A stretch of 64,000 nt of DNA from Bacteroidota bacterium. GTDB taxonomy: Bacteria; Bacteroidota; Bacteroidia; Bacteroidales; UBA12481. This document shows, piece after piece, positions 49,685 through 59,270 of the stretch; the first letter of the stretch is position 1, and each line of letters starts with the position of its first letter. The translations under genes and the position numbers were made by a program. The notes under the pieces were generated by a model that saw only the letters and a list, made by a program, of their open reading frames with translations, searched no databases and was not told the DNA's origin. The stretch covers positions 124,001-188,000 of the forward strand of contig JABHCC010000061.1 in assembly GCA_018669475.1 (NCBI GenBank), read 5' to 3'.

Positions 49685-51421
49685 ATGTTGACATTTAATA
49701 CAATGGGCTTGTCACCGTCCTTATTAAAAGGGATCGAAGAACTTGGCTTTGAGAATCCAACACCTATTCAGGCAGAAATCATACCACTCATCTTCTCGAC
49801 AGACAACGACATTGTAGGACTGGCTCAAACCGGCACAGGTAAAACCGCTGCTTTTGGACTACCTATAATTGAACAGATAAATATTGAGGACAAGTCAGCT
49901 CAAGCATTGATACTTGCTCCAACAAGGGAGCTGTGTATGCAGATCTCTAAAGATTTACAGAATTTCGCAAAACATTATAAAGGGCTCAATGTTGTACCAG
50001 TATATGGTGGTGCAAGTATTGATATCCAGATCAGAGCCCTGAAAAGAGGTGCTCAGATAATCACAGCCACTCCTGGCCGAATGTTGGATCTGATCAAGCG
50101 AAAAGCTGCCAATATTTCGAATATCAAAACTGTGGTTCTTGATGAAGCCGACGAGATGCTCAACATGGGATTTCGCGATGAACTGGATGGCATCCTCGAA
50201 AAAACACCTGAAGAGAAAAGAACCCTTTTGTTTTCAGCAACCATGCCAAATGATGTGGCACGACTTGCAAAAAACTACATGAAGGATCCCACCCGCATAA
50301 CGGTCGGAACTCAAAATTCGGGTGCTGAAAATGTGCGACACATCTATTATCAGGTACATGCCCGTAATCGCTATTTGGCACTGAAGAGAATTGCTGACAT
50401 TAATCCAGACATTTATGGCATTGTATTTTGCCGTACCCGAGCGGAAACCAAAGAGGTTGCTGATAAACTTATTAAGGACGGATATAATGCTGATGCATTG
50501 CATGGTGATCTTTCCCAGGCACAACGTGACCATGTGATGAAGCGTTTCAGAGAGAGGACCTTACAAATGCTTGTAGCAACTGATGTAGCAGCCCGGGGCA
50601 TTGATGTAAATGATATTTCTCATGTGATTAACTATAATTTGCCTGAAGAGCTGGAGATATATACTCACAGAAGTGGACGTACAGGGCGCGCGGGTAAATC
50701 AGGTATTTCAATAGCAATTGCAAACTACAGGGAAATACATAAGATCCCTCAGATTGAAAAGAAAATTCGGAAGAAGTTTGAAAAATTGCCTGTGCCAAAC
50801 GGAACAGAAATCTGCGAGAAACAATTATTCAAGCTGATTGACCGAATGGAAAATGTTCAGGTAGATGAAGATCAAATTGCTCCATTCATGGAAACAGTCA
50901 ACAAAAAACTTGATTGGCTAAGTAAAGAGCAGATCATAAAACACTTTATATCATTGGAGTTTAATCGCTTTCTTGAATATTATAAAAATGCTCCGGATCT
51001 CAATGAAAAAGCTGACTCGAGAAAGAAAATAACGGAGAGAAGAAGTGATTCACGAGGTGACGGAAGAAGTGGCGAAGGCAGAGGCAGCAGAGGTGGTGAA
51101 GGCAGAGGCAGTAGAGGTGGTGAAGGCAGAGGCAGTAGAGGTGGTAGCTTTACAAGGTTTTTCATCAATGTTGGCAAAAAAGATGGTGTGATTCCAAAGA
51201 ATATTATTGGAATGATAAATGATAATGCCCAGGATCGCGATATCAACATCGGTGCAATTGATCTGAAAGATAGCTTTTCGTTTTTTGAAGTAGGAGAAAA
51301 ACATGCAGCCAAAGTCCTCAATTCTTTTTATAATACCACTTTCAAAGGCCATCGCGTAAAAGTTGAAATTGCTGAGAAGGATGTTGGAGGCAGAAAGAAA
51401 GGAAAACCAAGAAAGAAATAG
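49685..51421 (+). CDS. DEAD-box RNA helicase with RGG repeats and DbpA-type RNA-binding domain
   Basis: About 578 residues. The ATG at 49685 was chosen because an earlier TTG overlaps the -7 promoter element. All helicase motifs are present: the Q motif (GFENPTPIQ), AQTGTGKT, PTRELCMQI, TPGRM, DEADEML, SAT, TDVAARGID and HRSGRTGRAG. After the core comes a Gly/Arg-rich tail of three 8-residue repeats (GEGRGSRG), then a DbpA-type RRM-like domain (FINVGKKDGVIPKNIIGMI to VKVEIAEK). Such proteins unwind RNA and often act in ribosome assembly or cold adaptation. It follows the ABC-F gene in the same direction but has its own promoter. Confidence 0.93.
   Translation: MLTFNTMGLSPSLLKGIEELGFENPTPIQAEIIPLIFSTDNDIVGLAQTGTGKTAAFGLPIIEQINIEDKSAQALILAPTRELCMQISKDLQNFAKHYKGLNVVPVYGGASIDIQIRALKRGAQIITATPGRMLDLIKRKAANISNIKTVVLDEADEMLNMGFRDELDGILEKTPEEKRTLLFSATMPNDVARLAKNYMKDPTRITVGTQNSGAENVRHIYYQVHARNRYLALKRIADINPDIYGIVFCRTRAETKEVADKLIKDGYNADALHGDLSQAQRDHVMKRFRERTLQMLVATDVAARGIDVNDISHVINYNLPEELEIYTHRSGRTGRAGKSGISIAIANYREIHKIPQIEKKIRKKFEKLPVPNGTEICEKQLFKLIDRMENVQVDEDQIAPFMETVNKKLDWLSKEQIIKHFISLEFNRFLEYYKNAPDLNEKADSRKKITERRSDSRGDGRSGEGRGSRGGEGRGSRGGEGRGSRGGSFTRFFINVGKKDGVIPKNIIGMINDNAQDRDINIGAIDLKDSFSFFEVGEKHAAKVLNSFYNTTFKGHRVKVEIAEKDVGGRKKGKPRKK
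51071..51142 (+). repeat. 24-bp tandem repeat encoding RGG tail (3 units)
   Basis: Three direct 24-bp units at 51071-51094, 51095-51118 and 51119-51142, each encoding GEGRGSRG. Units two and three are identical; the first differs at two positions. Copy number could vary without changing frame. Confidence 0.85.
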
Positions 51422-51443
51422 TTCATACCCCTAATATTGAGCT

Positions 51444-52328
51444 ATGAAGGCTAAGATCATAATTATTACAATAGTACTTGCTCTTGTATATGCATTATCA
51501 GCCTATTTTGGTTTCCAAACTTACCAGAGCTCAAAAGCCTATCTGAGTGTTGAGAATGAACACATCGATCAGCAAATCTATAAGTCGAGATTGCTGAGTC
51601 CAAAAGAGTGGTTTCCTAAAATCTCTCCGAGACAAGATGTAAGCAAAAAAACAAGTCGTTTAGAATCGGAATCTGCATTTCATAAGAAGACGCTTGAACG
51701 AAATGCCTTTTTTGCCTCAATATCTATGTTGGCCTTTCTAGTTCTTGCTCTTTTCTTCGTCAAATTTTTCAAGCTCAGACCGGAGTACAATATTTTGATA
51801 GTTTCACTCGGATCATTTCTATTGCTGATAATTGGATTGGTCAGTCCCCTTTTGGAAATTTGGGCTTATGAAGAAAACCTGACAATACCGGTAAACATTC
51901 CCCTTTTCAGGGATAAAGTGTTTTACGGTAAGATGTACTTTTATTACCAAAACAAATCAATCCTCAGCCTGATCGGATTTTTATTCAACAGTAAAAACTG
52001 GATTGTAGCTATCCCAATATTAATTGCCTCTGTGATTCTGCCTTTGGTCAAACTTACTTTAATCACGCTCATTTCAGTTTTCAAAATATCCAAAAACTGG
52101 ATAGAGTCATTCCTGGCCATAATCAGCCCATGGTCAATGTTAGATATTTTCACTGTTTCTATTCTATTGGCGTTTTTAGGTTTGTCAGACATGAATATGG
52201 GAGTTGAAACCAAAACTCTGATTGGTCCAGGATTTTGGTTTTTCCTGGCCTATTGCGTATTAAGCATTATGAATTTTCATTGGTATAAAACAAAATTTTC
52301 GAATCAAACTCAATTGCTTCGAAATTAG
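51444..52328 (+). CDS. PqiA-like (paraquat-inducible protein A) membrane protein
   Basis: 294 residues. A hydrophobic N-terminal segment, then about four helices (~92-112, 120-145, 185-215, 230-275) with the PqiA-family stretch SPWSMLDIFTVSILLAFL and FPILYC-like ending FFLAYCVLSIMNFHWY. In Proteobacteria PqiA works with MCE-domain proteins in envelope lipid transport; no MCE gene is seen here. It lies 22 bp after the helicase gene and is likely co-transcribed. Function in this organism is not clear. Confidence 0.78.
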   Translation: MKAKIIIITIVLALVYALSAYFGFQTYQSSKAYLSVENEHIDQQIYKSRLLSPKEWFPKISPRQDVSKKTSRLESESAFHKKTLERNAFFASISMLAFLVLALFFVKFFKLRPEYNILIVSLGSFLLLIIGLVSPLLEIWAYEENLTIPVNIPLFRDKVFYGKMYFYYQNKSILSLIGFLFNSKNWIVAIPILIASVILPLVKLTLITLISVFKISKNWIESFLAIISPWSMLDIFTVSILLAFLGLSDMNMGVETKTLIGPGFWFFLAYCVLSIMNFHWYKTKFSNQTQLLRN

Positions 52329-52484
52329 CACTATAGAACATTCACATTGTAGGTAGACCCACATGGATATTCGCCTTTAGTCTCCCCAAAAAAATCTATA
52401 AATACTTTTTTTTGACGAATGAATTAGGATTGTTCAAAACAAATCTGCTTTTTTATTCTCATTATCCAAACTCATCCACCTAGG

Positions 52485-53144
52485 ATGGATAATAATTATA
52501 TAATGCCTATAAGAATAATAATTGCAGATGATCATCAACTATTCCGCGAAGGTGTTGTCAATCTATTATCCAACGCTCCGAATATAGATATCGTAGGACA
52601 AGCAGAAAACGGAAAAGAGGCCATTTCTCTGGCTGCAAGACTAAAGCCTGACATTATCATCATGGACATAGGGATGCCAGAGATAAGTGGGATAGATGCA
52701 ACTCGTATACTAAAAGAACAATATCCATCTGTAAAAGTGCTTGCTCTGTCGATGCATGCTGACAAGCATTATATAAAAGGAATCCTGGAGGCTGGAGGCT
52801 GGGGGTATCTATTGAAGAACTGCACTTATAATCAACTAATTGAAGGCATTACCACTGTTTATAATGGAAAAAAGTATCTGGATGGTGATACTACAGAAGT
52901 GTTAATAGAATCTTACATTAAACCTGATAAAGAAGAAATCGGTGATCCGAATTTATCTGACCGGGAAAATGAGATTCTGAAACTGATTGCAGAAGGGAAG
53001 TCCAACAGAGAAATTGCAGACACGCTATTCATCAGTATTAAGACAGTTGGAACACATAAGCAACATATTTTGGAGAAGCTAGAATTAAGCACTACAGGGG
53101 ATCTGATAAGGTACTGCCTGAAGAAAGGGATCATAACTCTCTAG
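52485..53144 (+). CDS. NarL/FixJ-type response regulator
   Basis: 219 residues. The receiver domain (8-125) has Asp15/Asp16 in IIADDHQLF, phosphorylated Asp61 in IIMDIGMP, and the conserved Lys (LLKNC). The LuxR-type helix-turn-helix (~155-215) has LSDRENEILKLIAEGKSNREIA and TVGTHKQHILEKL. The nearest gene of the matching kinase class is the REC-PAS-HisKA_3 kinase at 60925-62436, with the small secreted protein/GldM locus between. It lies 67 bp upstream of that locus and probably controls it. Confidence 0.92.
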   Translation: MDNNYIMPIRIIIADDHQLFREGVVNLLSNAPNIDIVGQAENGKEAISLAARLKPDIIIMDIGMPEISGIDATRILKEQYPSVKVLALSMHADKHYIKGILEAGGWGYLLKNCTYNQLIEGITTVYNGKKYLDGDTTEVLIESYIKPDKEEIGDPNLSDRENEILKLIAEGKSNREIADTLFISIKTVGTHKQHILEKLELSTTGDLIRYCLKKGIITL

Positions 53145-53211
53145 AGATCACATTTATCAAAAAAATGAGAACTTCCTTTTTAGTTATTAAGGAATATCGT
53201 ACTTTATACGC

Positions 53212-53781
53212 GTGAGAGGCTCAAAATACATAGTACTGTTGTTATTTTTCATTTTGTCCAGTCAGATAGGCAGAAGCCAGGGGATCAGTCAGGCTGAGAT
53301 TCCCATTACTTTGAGGATCCCTGAAGTAGCCTTAATAGATTTCGAAGGAAGTACAAGATTGATAAGTTTTGAATCTTCCCCGCAACAATCTAATCAGATT
53401 GATCAGATCGTGACTCCCTCAACAATGGATAAAACCTGGATTAATTACTCCTCAATTATAAAGGAAGGAAGGACTAATACAATTTCGGTATATATAAGTT
53501 CAGGTAAGTTGCCACCTTATACATCAATTGAATTGGATATTGGTGGTGACGTAGGAGCTGGAGCAGGATCATTAGGAAATTCTTCAGCACCGATCATCCT
53601 ATCTCAGTATCCACAAAATATTATTACCAATATTGGAAGCTGTTATACGGGGAAAGGTATTAATAAAGGTCATCAGTTATCTTACTCCTGGATTCGTCAT
53701 GACGGTCCCGACAATCATATTCTTACTGAAGATTCTTTCTCAATTGTAGTCACATTTACCATTTCTTCCACTGATAGCTAG
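53212..53781 (+). CDS. Small secreted protein, paralogue 1 (SCYTG family)
   Basis: 189 residues from GTG at 53212, with a signal peptide (IVLLLFFILSSQIGRSQ). The mature part is predicted all-beta: PITLRIPEVALIDFE, then WINYSSII..GRTNTISVYISSGKLPPYTS, then the family motif NIGSCYTGKGINKGHQLSY, ending in a strand (FSIVVTFTISS). Three more members lie at 53911, 54671 and 58763. The family was not recognised. The beta-sandwich size, single Cys, and linked chaperone and barrel genes suggest a structural subunit of a surface fibre (inference). Confidence 0.8.
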   Translation: MRGSKYIVLLLFFILSSQIGRSQGISQAEIPITLRIPEVALIDFEGSTRLISFESSPQQSNQIDQIVTPSTMDKTWINYSSIIKEGRTNTISVYISSGKLPPYTSIELDIGGDVGAGAGSLGNSSAPIILSQYPQNIITNIGSCYTGKGINKGHQLSYSWIRHDGPDNHILTEDSFSIVVTFTISSTDS

Positions 53782-53829
53782 CTCACCTTTGAGTTTGCAA
53801 TGTTCTAAGCGCCATTCAGGAAAAATTGC

Positions 53830-53872
53830 AATATCAGCCTTTTACACCCAAAAATCAGCAATTTCCTTATAG
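53830..53872 (+). promoter_or_regulatory. Two direct repeats, 21 bp apart, upstream of paralogue 2
   Basis: AATATCAGCCTTTT (from 53830) and AAAATCAGCAATTTCCTTATA (from 53851) repeat with a 21-bp period, two turns of DNA. The same layout occurs at 54557-54599 before paralogue 3. The second repeats of the two loci match at 18 of 22 positions. Probably binding sites for a regulator of the locus. Confidence 0.55.
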
Positions 53873-53910
53873 TATTCAGGTATACTGTGAGTGTATCTTT
53901 ACGCTTATCT

Positions 53911-54516
53911 ATGAACTCAAATATTAACAGTTCAATTTTGAATAGCAATAAATCGTTTCTGATGATGCTTGCTGTGATCCTTTGTTTCTCATTTACCGAA
54001 CATGTCAAGACTCAGGATTATACAGCTGGAGACATTGTAACGTTACAAGTAAATGACTTTTCCCTTATTGAATCGAATCATGCTCCTGTATCTTTAAACC
54101 TATCAGCTACAGTAGCAGGAGCAGCTGTAACAGAGGTAAGTAATTCAGATATGTTTCTTAAAATCTCATCAATTGTCCCTGGTGGTACAAACAGAGAAAT
54201 CACTGCCCGTATCGCATCCGGCGTTATTCCTACTGGTACCTACCTGAAGCTCCAGGCAGCCCCTTGTACCACAGCAAATAGTGGAGGGCGTCTGGGAGAA
54301 ACAATACCCACTCCCATTTTACTATCTGATTTAGATCAGGATTTGGTTCTTAATATTGGCAGTTGTTATACAGGTACCGGATATAATGACGGCTACCAGT
54401 TAACTTTCATCTGGGGACCGGATATACCTGAGACAAACTACCATCTGATTGAAGCCACCGAGTCTCCTACGGCCATTACAGTAGTCTTTACCATTACTGC
54501 TCATGACGGAAACTAA
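53911..54516 (+). CDS. Small secreted protein, paralogue 2 (SCYTG family)
   Basis: 201 residues from the ATG at 53911; a GTG at 53887 would only add eight residues before the signal. The signal peptide is FLMMLAVILCFSFTEHVKTQ. The family pattern follows: VTLQVNDFSLIE, FLKISSIVPGGTNREITARIASGVIPTGTYLKL, NIGSCYTGTGYNDGYQLTF, and a final strand AITVVFTITAHD. It follows the tandem 21-bp repeats and lies 130 bp after paralogue 1, so it may have its own promoter. Function unknown; see paralogue 1. Confidence 0.78.
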   Translation: MNSNINSSILNSNKSFLMMLAVILCFSFTEHVKTQDYTAGDIVTLQVNDFSLIESNHAPVSLNLSATVAGAAVTEVSNSDMFLKISSIVPGGTNREITARIASGVIPTGTYLKLQAAPCTTANSGGRLGETIPTPILLSDLDQDLVLNIGSCYTGTGYNDGYQLTFIWGPDIPETNYHLIEATESPTAITVVFTITAHDGN

Positions 54517-54556
54517 TCCTTTCTTTCCGGATATGAATTAAGAATTGTTCTGATAG

Positions 54557-54599
54557 AAAATCAGCCATTTGCCTACTAAAATCAGAAATTGTCTTATAT
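54557..54599 (+). promoter_or_regulatory. Two direct repeats, 21 bp apart, upstream of paralogue 3
   Basis: AAAATCAGCCATTTGCC (from 54557) and AAAATCAGAAATTGTCTTATA (from 54578), again exactly 21 bp apart, about 70 bp before the ATG of paralogue 3. The AAAATCAG core is identical in both. Confidence 0.6.
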
Positions 54600-54670
54600 G
54601 CCAATAAGTATTTGTTCTACACTTTTGTCTTCCTGCAAAACATTCACAATTAATAATTAACAATACGATT

Positions 54671-55234
54671 ATGAAAAAAAATGCTTTAAAAGTCTGCCTT
54701 ATCAGTATCTGTATTGGTATGACAATGAATCTAAATGCACAGGTTAATGTTGCATCTCATGGTTTGACCTTAGGATTACCGGAGGTCTCACTTCTTGCCA
54801 CTCAAAGTGCAGGAGTAAACTTAACACTTAGTTCTGCCACTACAGCTGGTGAAGCAGTATTATCAGAAATTGCTGACTCAAGTGCTTATGTTCAGTTCTC
54901 TTCAGTTATTTCTGATGGCTCCCCACGAAACCTAAGTGTAAAATATACCGGCAGCATGCCTGGAGGTACATCACTAAAGGCAAAAGCACAGGATCCAAAT
55001 GCAAACTCAGCGGGTGACTTTGGCACTCTTGTATCAACTGATGTAACTCTTAGTACAACTGACAATACATTAATTTCAGACATTGGTAGTTGCTATTCTG
55101 GCACAAGTGCAGATGATGGATATCGCATCAAGTATACCTGGGGTCTGAATGATCCAGAATCCAACTATGCCGACATCAGGGCAACTGCATCTGCTTCCAT
55201 TACTGTTGTTCTAACATTAACTGCAGCTCTCTAG
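54671..55234 (+). CDS. Small secreted protein, paralogue 3 (SCYTG family)
   Basis: 187 residues with signal peptide (LISICIGMTMNLNAQ). Family features: GLTLGLPEVSLLA, AYVQFSSVISDGSPRNLSVKY, GSMPGGTSLKAKA, DIGSCYSGTSADDGYRIKYTW, and a final SITVVLTLTAAL strand. It is followed 30 bp later by the chaperone gene, so these two and the genes beyond likely form one operon. The start has an A-rich leader and the tandem repeats upstream. Function is inferred only from context. Confidence 0.8.
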   Translation: MKKNALKVCLISICIGMTMNLNAQVNVASHGLTLGLPEVSLLATQSAGVNLTLSSATTAGEAVLSEIADSSAYVQFSSVISDGSPRNLSVKYTGSMPGGTSLKAKAQDPNANSAGDFGTLVSTDVTLSTTDNTLISDIGSCYSGTSADDGYRIKYTWGLNDPESNYADIRATASASITVVLTLTAAL

Positions 55235-55264
55235 CTCTGCAATTCATAAACATAATTATTTGTT

Positions 55265-56056
55265 ATGCATATAAAAAAGGTTGTAAATTGGGCTTTATTC
55301 CTTTTGCTACTCTCGGTTTCATGCCATGCTTCAGTAGAGGTTATCGGGAGTTTAAAGCACTTATACAAGGGGATGCCCGGTGAAGTTTATACTGGTGAAA
55401 TAAAGCTCCAGAATAGCGGTGATACAGACCAGGAAGTCAGGGTATACCAAACAAATTTATTGTACAATTTTGAGGAGTTCACGTACTATGAAGAATCATC
55501 CTCACATCCGAGATCAAATAAGGGATGGATCAATTTTAGTCCAAAAACTTTAGTTATAAAAGCAAAGGAAGTCAGGTATATTCAATATGAAATTACTATT
55601 CCTGATTCTAGCTCCATTTTAGGTACATACTGGAGTGTAATTATGGTTGAAGGAGTTAATCAAATTGATCCGAATCAGGAAGGTGAATTAAAAATTAATA
55701 CAGTTACACGGTATGCCATTCAAATGGTTACCGAGATCAATGATCCTGGTGAAGGTTCACTAAAGTTTTTGAAACCCACACTGGTCACAGAGGGAGAAAA
55801 ACTATTCCTGGCAATTGATCTGGTTAACACCGGGGAACATTACATAGCTCCTGAACTATCTATGGAGCTATTTGATGAATCCGGAGTATCAGTTAAGGTA
55901 TTGAAAGCTCGAAAAAAAGGACTCTTTCCCACAACTTCAGCAAGGTTTCGCCTTGATTTGCAGGATCTGCAAAGTGAAAAAACCTACGAGTGCCTGATAA
56001 TAGCAGCTGGGGATAATGATGATGTTTTTGGTCTTGAATACACATTATTCTTTTAA
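55265..56056 (+). CDS. PapD-like periplasmic chaperone
   Basis: 263 residues; N-terminal hydrophobic signal (ALFLLLLSVSCHA). Residues ~24-130 form an Ig-like domain (GEVYTGEIKLQNSGDTDQEV, PKTLVIKAKEVRYIQYEI, SILGTYWSVIMVEG) like the first domain of pilus-assembly chaperones; residues ~165-260 form a second sheet domain (KLFLAIDLVNTGEHYIAPEL). The second Ig-like domain has no close match to classical subunit-capping residues, so chaperone activity is inferred from layout. It lies between the small secreted proteins and the barrel protein; the 3' end overlaps the barrel gene start by about 40 bp. Confidence 0.68.
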   Translation: MHIKKVVNWALFLLLLSVSCHASVEVIGSLKHLYKGMPGEVYTGEIKLQNSGDTDQEVRVYQTNLLYNFEEFTYYEESSSHPRSNKGWINFSPKTLVIKAKEVRYIQYEITIPDSSSILGTYWSVIMVEGVNQIDPNQEGELKINTVTRYAIQMVTEINDPGEGSLKFLKPTLVTEGEKLFLAIDLVNTGEHYIAPELSMELFDESGVSVKVLKARKKGLFPTTSARFRLDLQDLQSEKTYECLIIAAGDNDDVFGLEYTLFF

Positions 56057-58744
56057 ACTGTTTCTTGCCCTGTGGATCAGTTTAATGTTATTCGGGAAAG
56101 GGTTTGGGCAGAACTCAGATTGTGCAATAGAATTAGTTAGTGATGAACCCAAACAATTATCTCCGGGAACCGCTTCTAATGTAGTGATTCGATTGATTAA
56201 CAATTCGAATACAAGCAAAGAATTTAGCCTTAAAATCCAAACTCCGACTGGATGGAATCAACTAACTGATTATTCCTCTGTTCTGTTACGAATCAATGAG
56301 AGGAAACTGAAGGTTCTAAGTTTTCATATTTATGAGTCAACCCCTGTGGGTGACTATAACATTCAGGTTCAAGCTTTTGATAAATCCAATGACTCCTTAA
56401 TTGGGGCAGTCAAGATTCCTGTTTACGTTAAGCCCCGATATGAAGTATTGATAAAAACACTACAAGCGCCAAAATATGTGGTTTCAGGCGATAGCCTCAC
56501 AGTAGGCTTTCTCATTCACAATTTGTCAAATGTAAACGCTTCAATGAGGGCAACAATAATAAATGGGAGTAAAACCTGGGTTCAGAATCTAAGTCTGGAG
56601 GCTGATTCATCAGAAATGCTCAATATCTCACTGTTGACAATAGCTAATTTGCAGCGCTCAGCTCGACAAGCAGTCAGTTTAAGTGTTAATTTTAAAGATG
56701 CACCGGAAATCAGTAGCACCAACTCTTATCTTTTCGACATTTTACCTAACAAATTATTAAACTTTGATGTCTACAGGAGAGTCCCGATAAAAGCCACAGG
56801 CTTGTTTGTATCAGATCAATCCGGAACAAAACAGAAATATGGTGCTATGTTCGACATCAGGGGATCGGCCTCGCTTTCCTCTGATAATCAGCATAACCTT
56901 GAATTTCATTTCAGAGGTCCAAACAGAAACGGCAATCCTCTATTGGGTTTAATGACAAGTATTTTGCAAGCTATAGCTCCCCAAAAACCAGAATAATTCT
57001 GGGTGATTATAATTACCGTTTGAGTGACCTGACTGAGTCATCCCGTAACGGAATAGGGGTTCTGATTGAACGAGATATTGGGAATCTTTCAACAGGGGCA
57101 TTCCTGAATTATCCCAGGTATTATCCAAAAATCCGACGTCTGGCCTCGGGCTGGTTGAGTTTCGAAAAGGAAAAAAAATACACGCTTCTGACAGGGTATC
57201 TCAATAAACAATATGAAACAGGAAAGTCAGCACATTTATTAACAGTTTCAGGCAATGCATTCCTGAAATCCTGGGGACAGATAAATGTTGAATTGGCAGC
57301 TGGTAAGCGTGACAACTTGCTCGGATATGCAATGAAAACCAGGGTATATGCTAAAAATCAATGGGTCAGAGCTTATGTCAACTACACCCTTGCAGATCAC
57401 GATTTTCCTGGTTACTTCTCAAACACCAGTTACTTTTCTAGCGGTGTTGGGACAAAAATCAAAAAAAGCATTGATTTAGCTGCCAACTATGACTTCAATC
57501 ATTCAAACATAGCCCTTGATACTCTGTATTCAAATGCCCCATTGAGCCAAAATGCTTCATTGACTGCTAATTACAGAATAAAATCAAATAATATAATAGG
57601 GCTGGCATTATATATGCGCTCACGAGAAGATCGCTCGGAGCCTAAATTATTTGACTATGCTGAGCAATCAGCCCGTCTTACAATCCAGAACAAATTCAAA
57701 TCCTTAGGAATAAGCTCATATGGTGAAATTGGAAAGGTCAAGAACTTTCTGACATTAAATGAAGGGGAGACGACTCGGGTTTTCAAAGCGAATGTGTCAG
57801 TAATATACAAATTGAATTCTATCCTCTTTATAGAAAGTTTTATTAATTACCAGGGCGGTAAAAAATACTTATTGGATGACTTTAATAGATTCTATTATGG
57901 AACTTCGGTAAATTTAAATTGGCAAAAAGGCCCGCAGATAAGACTTAGCTATCAAAACAACTATGAGATTGAAGAATACTATCGTGACCGAAGTTTATTG
58001 TCGTTAAGTGCCAGGTACAGAATACATCATAAACATGAAATAGGATTAGGAACCCACTATAACCTGGTAAAGAACTCACTTAACAAAAAAGAATTTAATG
58101 CATTTATTCGCTACACATATATCATTGATGTGCCTGTTGCCAAGAAGAATAATCTGGGAAGTCTTAAAGGCAAAGTAAATAATCTGGGTGTTCGCTCTGT
58201 TGAGGGAATAGTATTCTCTCTTAGTGGAAATATTGCCATTTGTAATAAAAGTGGTGAATTTAGTTTTCCGGCTGTTCTTCCCGGGGTCTATTATTTGTTG
58301 ATTAATTATTCGAATCTGGGAATTAATTCTATTGCAGATCAACCCGGGCCATATCAGATTATTATTGAACCGGGAATGGAGAAGAATTTCACTATTTCAA
58401 TGACCAAGTCTGCCACAATCAAAGGACGGATTGTTTTGCAATCAGATGCTAACAAGAATAATAAAGGATATGTACAAGTTAAAGAAACCTTGGGTAAACT
58501 TATTATTGAAGCAAAAAACAAAGAGGAAATATTCAGGGTGTTAACTAAAGAAAACGGAACATTCGAATTTCTGGATCTCAGACCAGGTTTCTGGAATATA
58601 AAAGTCTACAAAACCGGTATTCCTCAAGGCTATACCCTCATTACTGAACAAGTGAATATTGATCTTGCATCTGGACAAGTGCATAATCTGGATGTGCTAA
58701 TCAAGAAAAAATCAATACAAATTAAATTCCAGAAGAAACTGTAA
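56016..58744 (+). CDS. Large usher-like outer-membrane barrel protein, interrupted by a frameshift
   Basis: Two frames join to about 910 residues. Frame one (56016-56996) has a signal peptide (LWISLMLFGKGFGQ), then NEW3/Ig-like domains (LSPGTASNVVIRLINNSN, APKYVVSGDSLTVGFLIHN) and reads to TSILQ. The second frame takes up SYSSPKTRIILGDYNYRLSD, and gives a long amphipathic beta-barrel part and two carboxypeptidase-regulatory-like domains (GSLKGKVNNLGVRSVEG, ATIKGRIVL). One base lost in the TTTT at about 56962-56968 (a fifth T restores frame) explains the break. The early start overlaps the chaperone gene; a TTG at 56034 is also possible. An usher role is inferred from the linked chaperone and subunits. 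Confidence 0.72.
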
Positions 58745-58762
58745 TTCTGATAGGCAACTACA

Positions 58763-59266
58763 ATGAGGCAAAGACTTTCTAAATATTATCTCCTACTATT
58801 TGCTCTGATTTCAATCAGCCACACTATCATTGCACAAAATCGTTTATCAGTATCCCGAGGTGGTTCAATTGCCATTGATATTAATCAGCTTCTTTTAAAT
58901 AATCAGCTGGGGAATTTGGTTGCTGACAGCACTATATGGCTAAATTACACCACTTTAGTTCGTGAAGAACAACCCGATTTCTCCATAACTATAGAATTGG
59001 CTTCAGGCAGCATTCCTGAAGGAGTGGAGCTCTTAGTGGAAGCAAAGCCATACAACGGAATCAGTCAGGGAAGACATGGTCATTCAACCGGTTTGATGCC
59101 AATATCTCAAATACCCAGAGTTATAATAGATCAAATCGGCACCTCCTACACAGGCAACGGCATATATGTTGGTCATCAGCTTATCTTTTCATTCAGAGTT
59201 ACAGACTTTGGACTTATTGAGCCTGGTATTCATTCCATTTTCGTTCAATTCACTCTTTCACAATAA
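58763..59266 (+). CDS. Small secreted protein, paralogue 4 (SCYTG family, Cys replaced)
   Basis: 167 residues with signal peptide (LLLFALISISHTIIAQ). It keeps WLNYTTLVREEQPDFSITIEL, SGSIPEGVELLVEA and QIGTSYTGNGIYVGHQLIF, so the single Cys of the other three (GSCYTG) reads GTSYTG here. It lies 18 bp after the barrel gene and 4 bp before the gldM start, so it is tightly coupled. A specialised tip or cap subunit is possible but speculative. Confidence 0.8.
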   Translation: MRQRLSKYYLLLFALISISHTIIAQNRLSVSRGGSIAIDINQLLLNNQLGNLVADSTIWLNYTTLVREEQPDFSITIELASGSIPEGVELLVEAKPYNGISQGRHGHSTGLMPISQIPRVIIDQIGTSYTGNGIYVGHQLIFSFRVTDFGLIEPGIHSIFVQFTLSQ

Positions 59267-59270
59267 GCAT

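Noticed and set aside
50980-51352. Minus-strand frames across the helicase RGG repeats
   Set aside because: Open only because of the 24-bp repeat; Leu/Pro/Ser-rich low complexity without features.
53830-54599. LytTR-type binding sites, since those also have a 21-bp period
   Set aside because: The AAAATCAG core does not resemble known LytTR half-sites, and the adjacent regulator is of the NarL class; the period alone is not enough.
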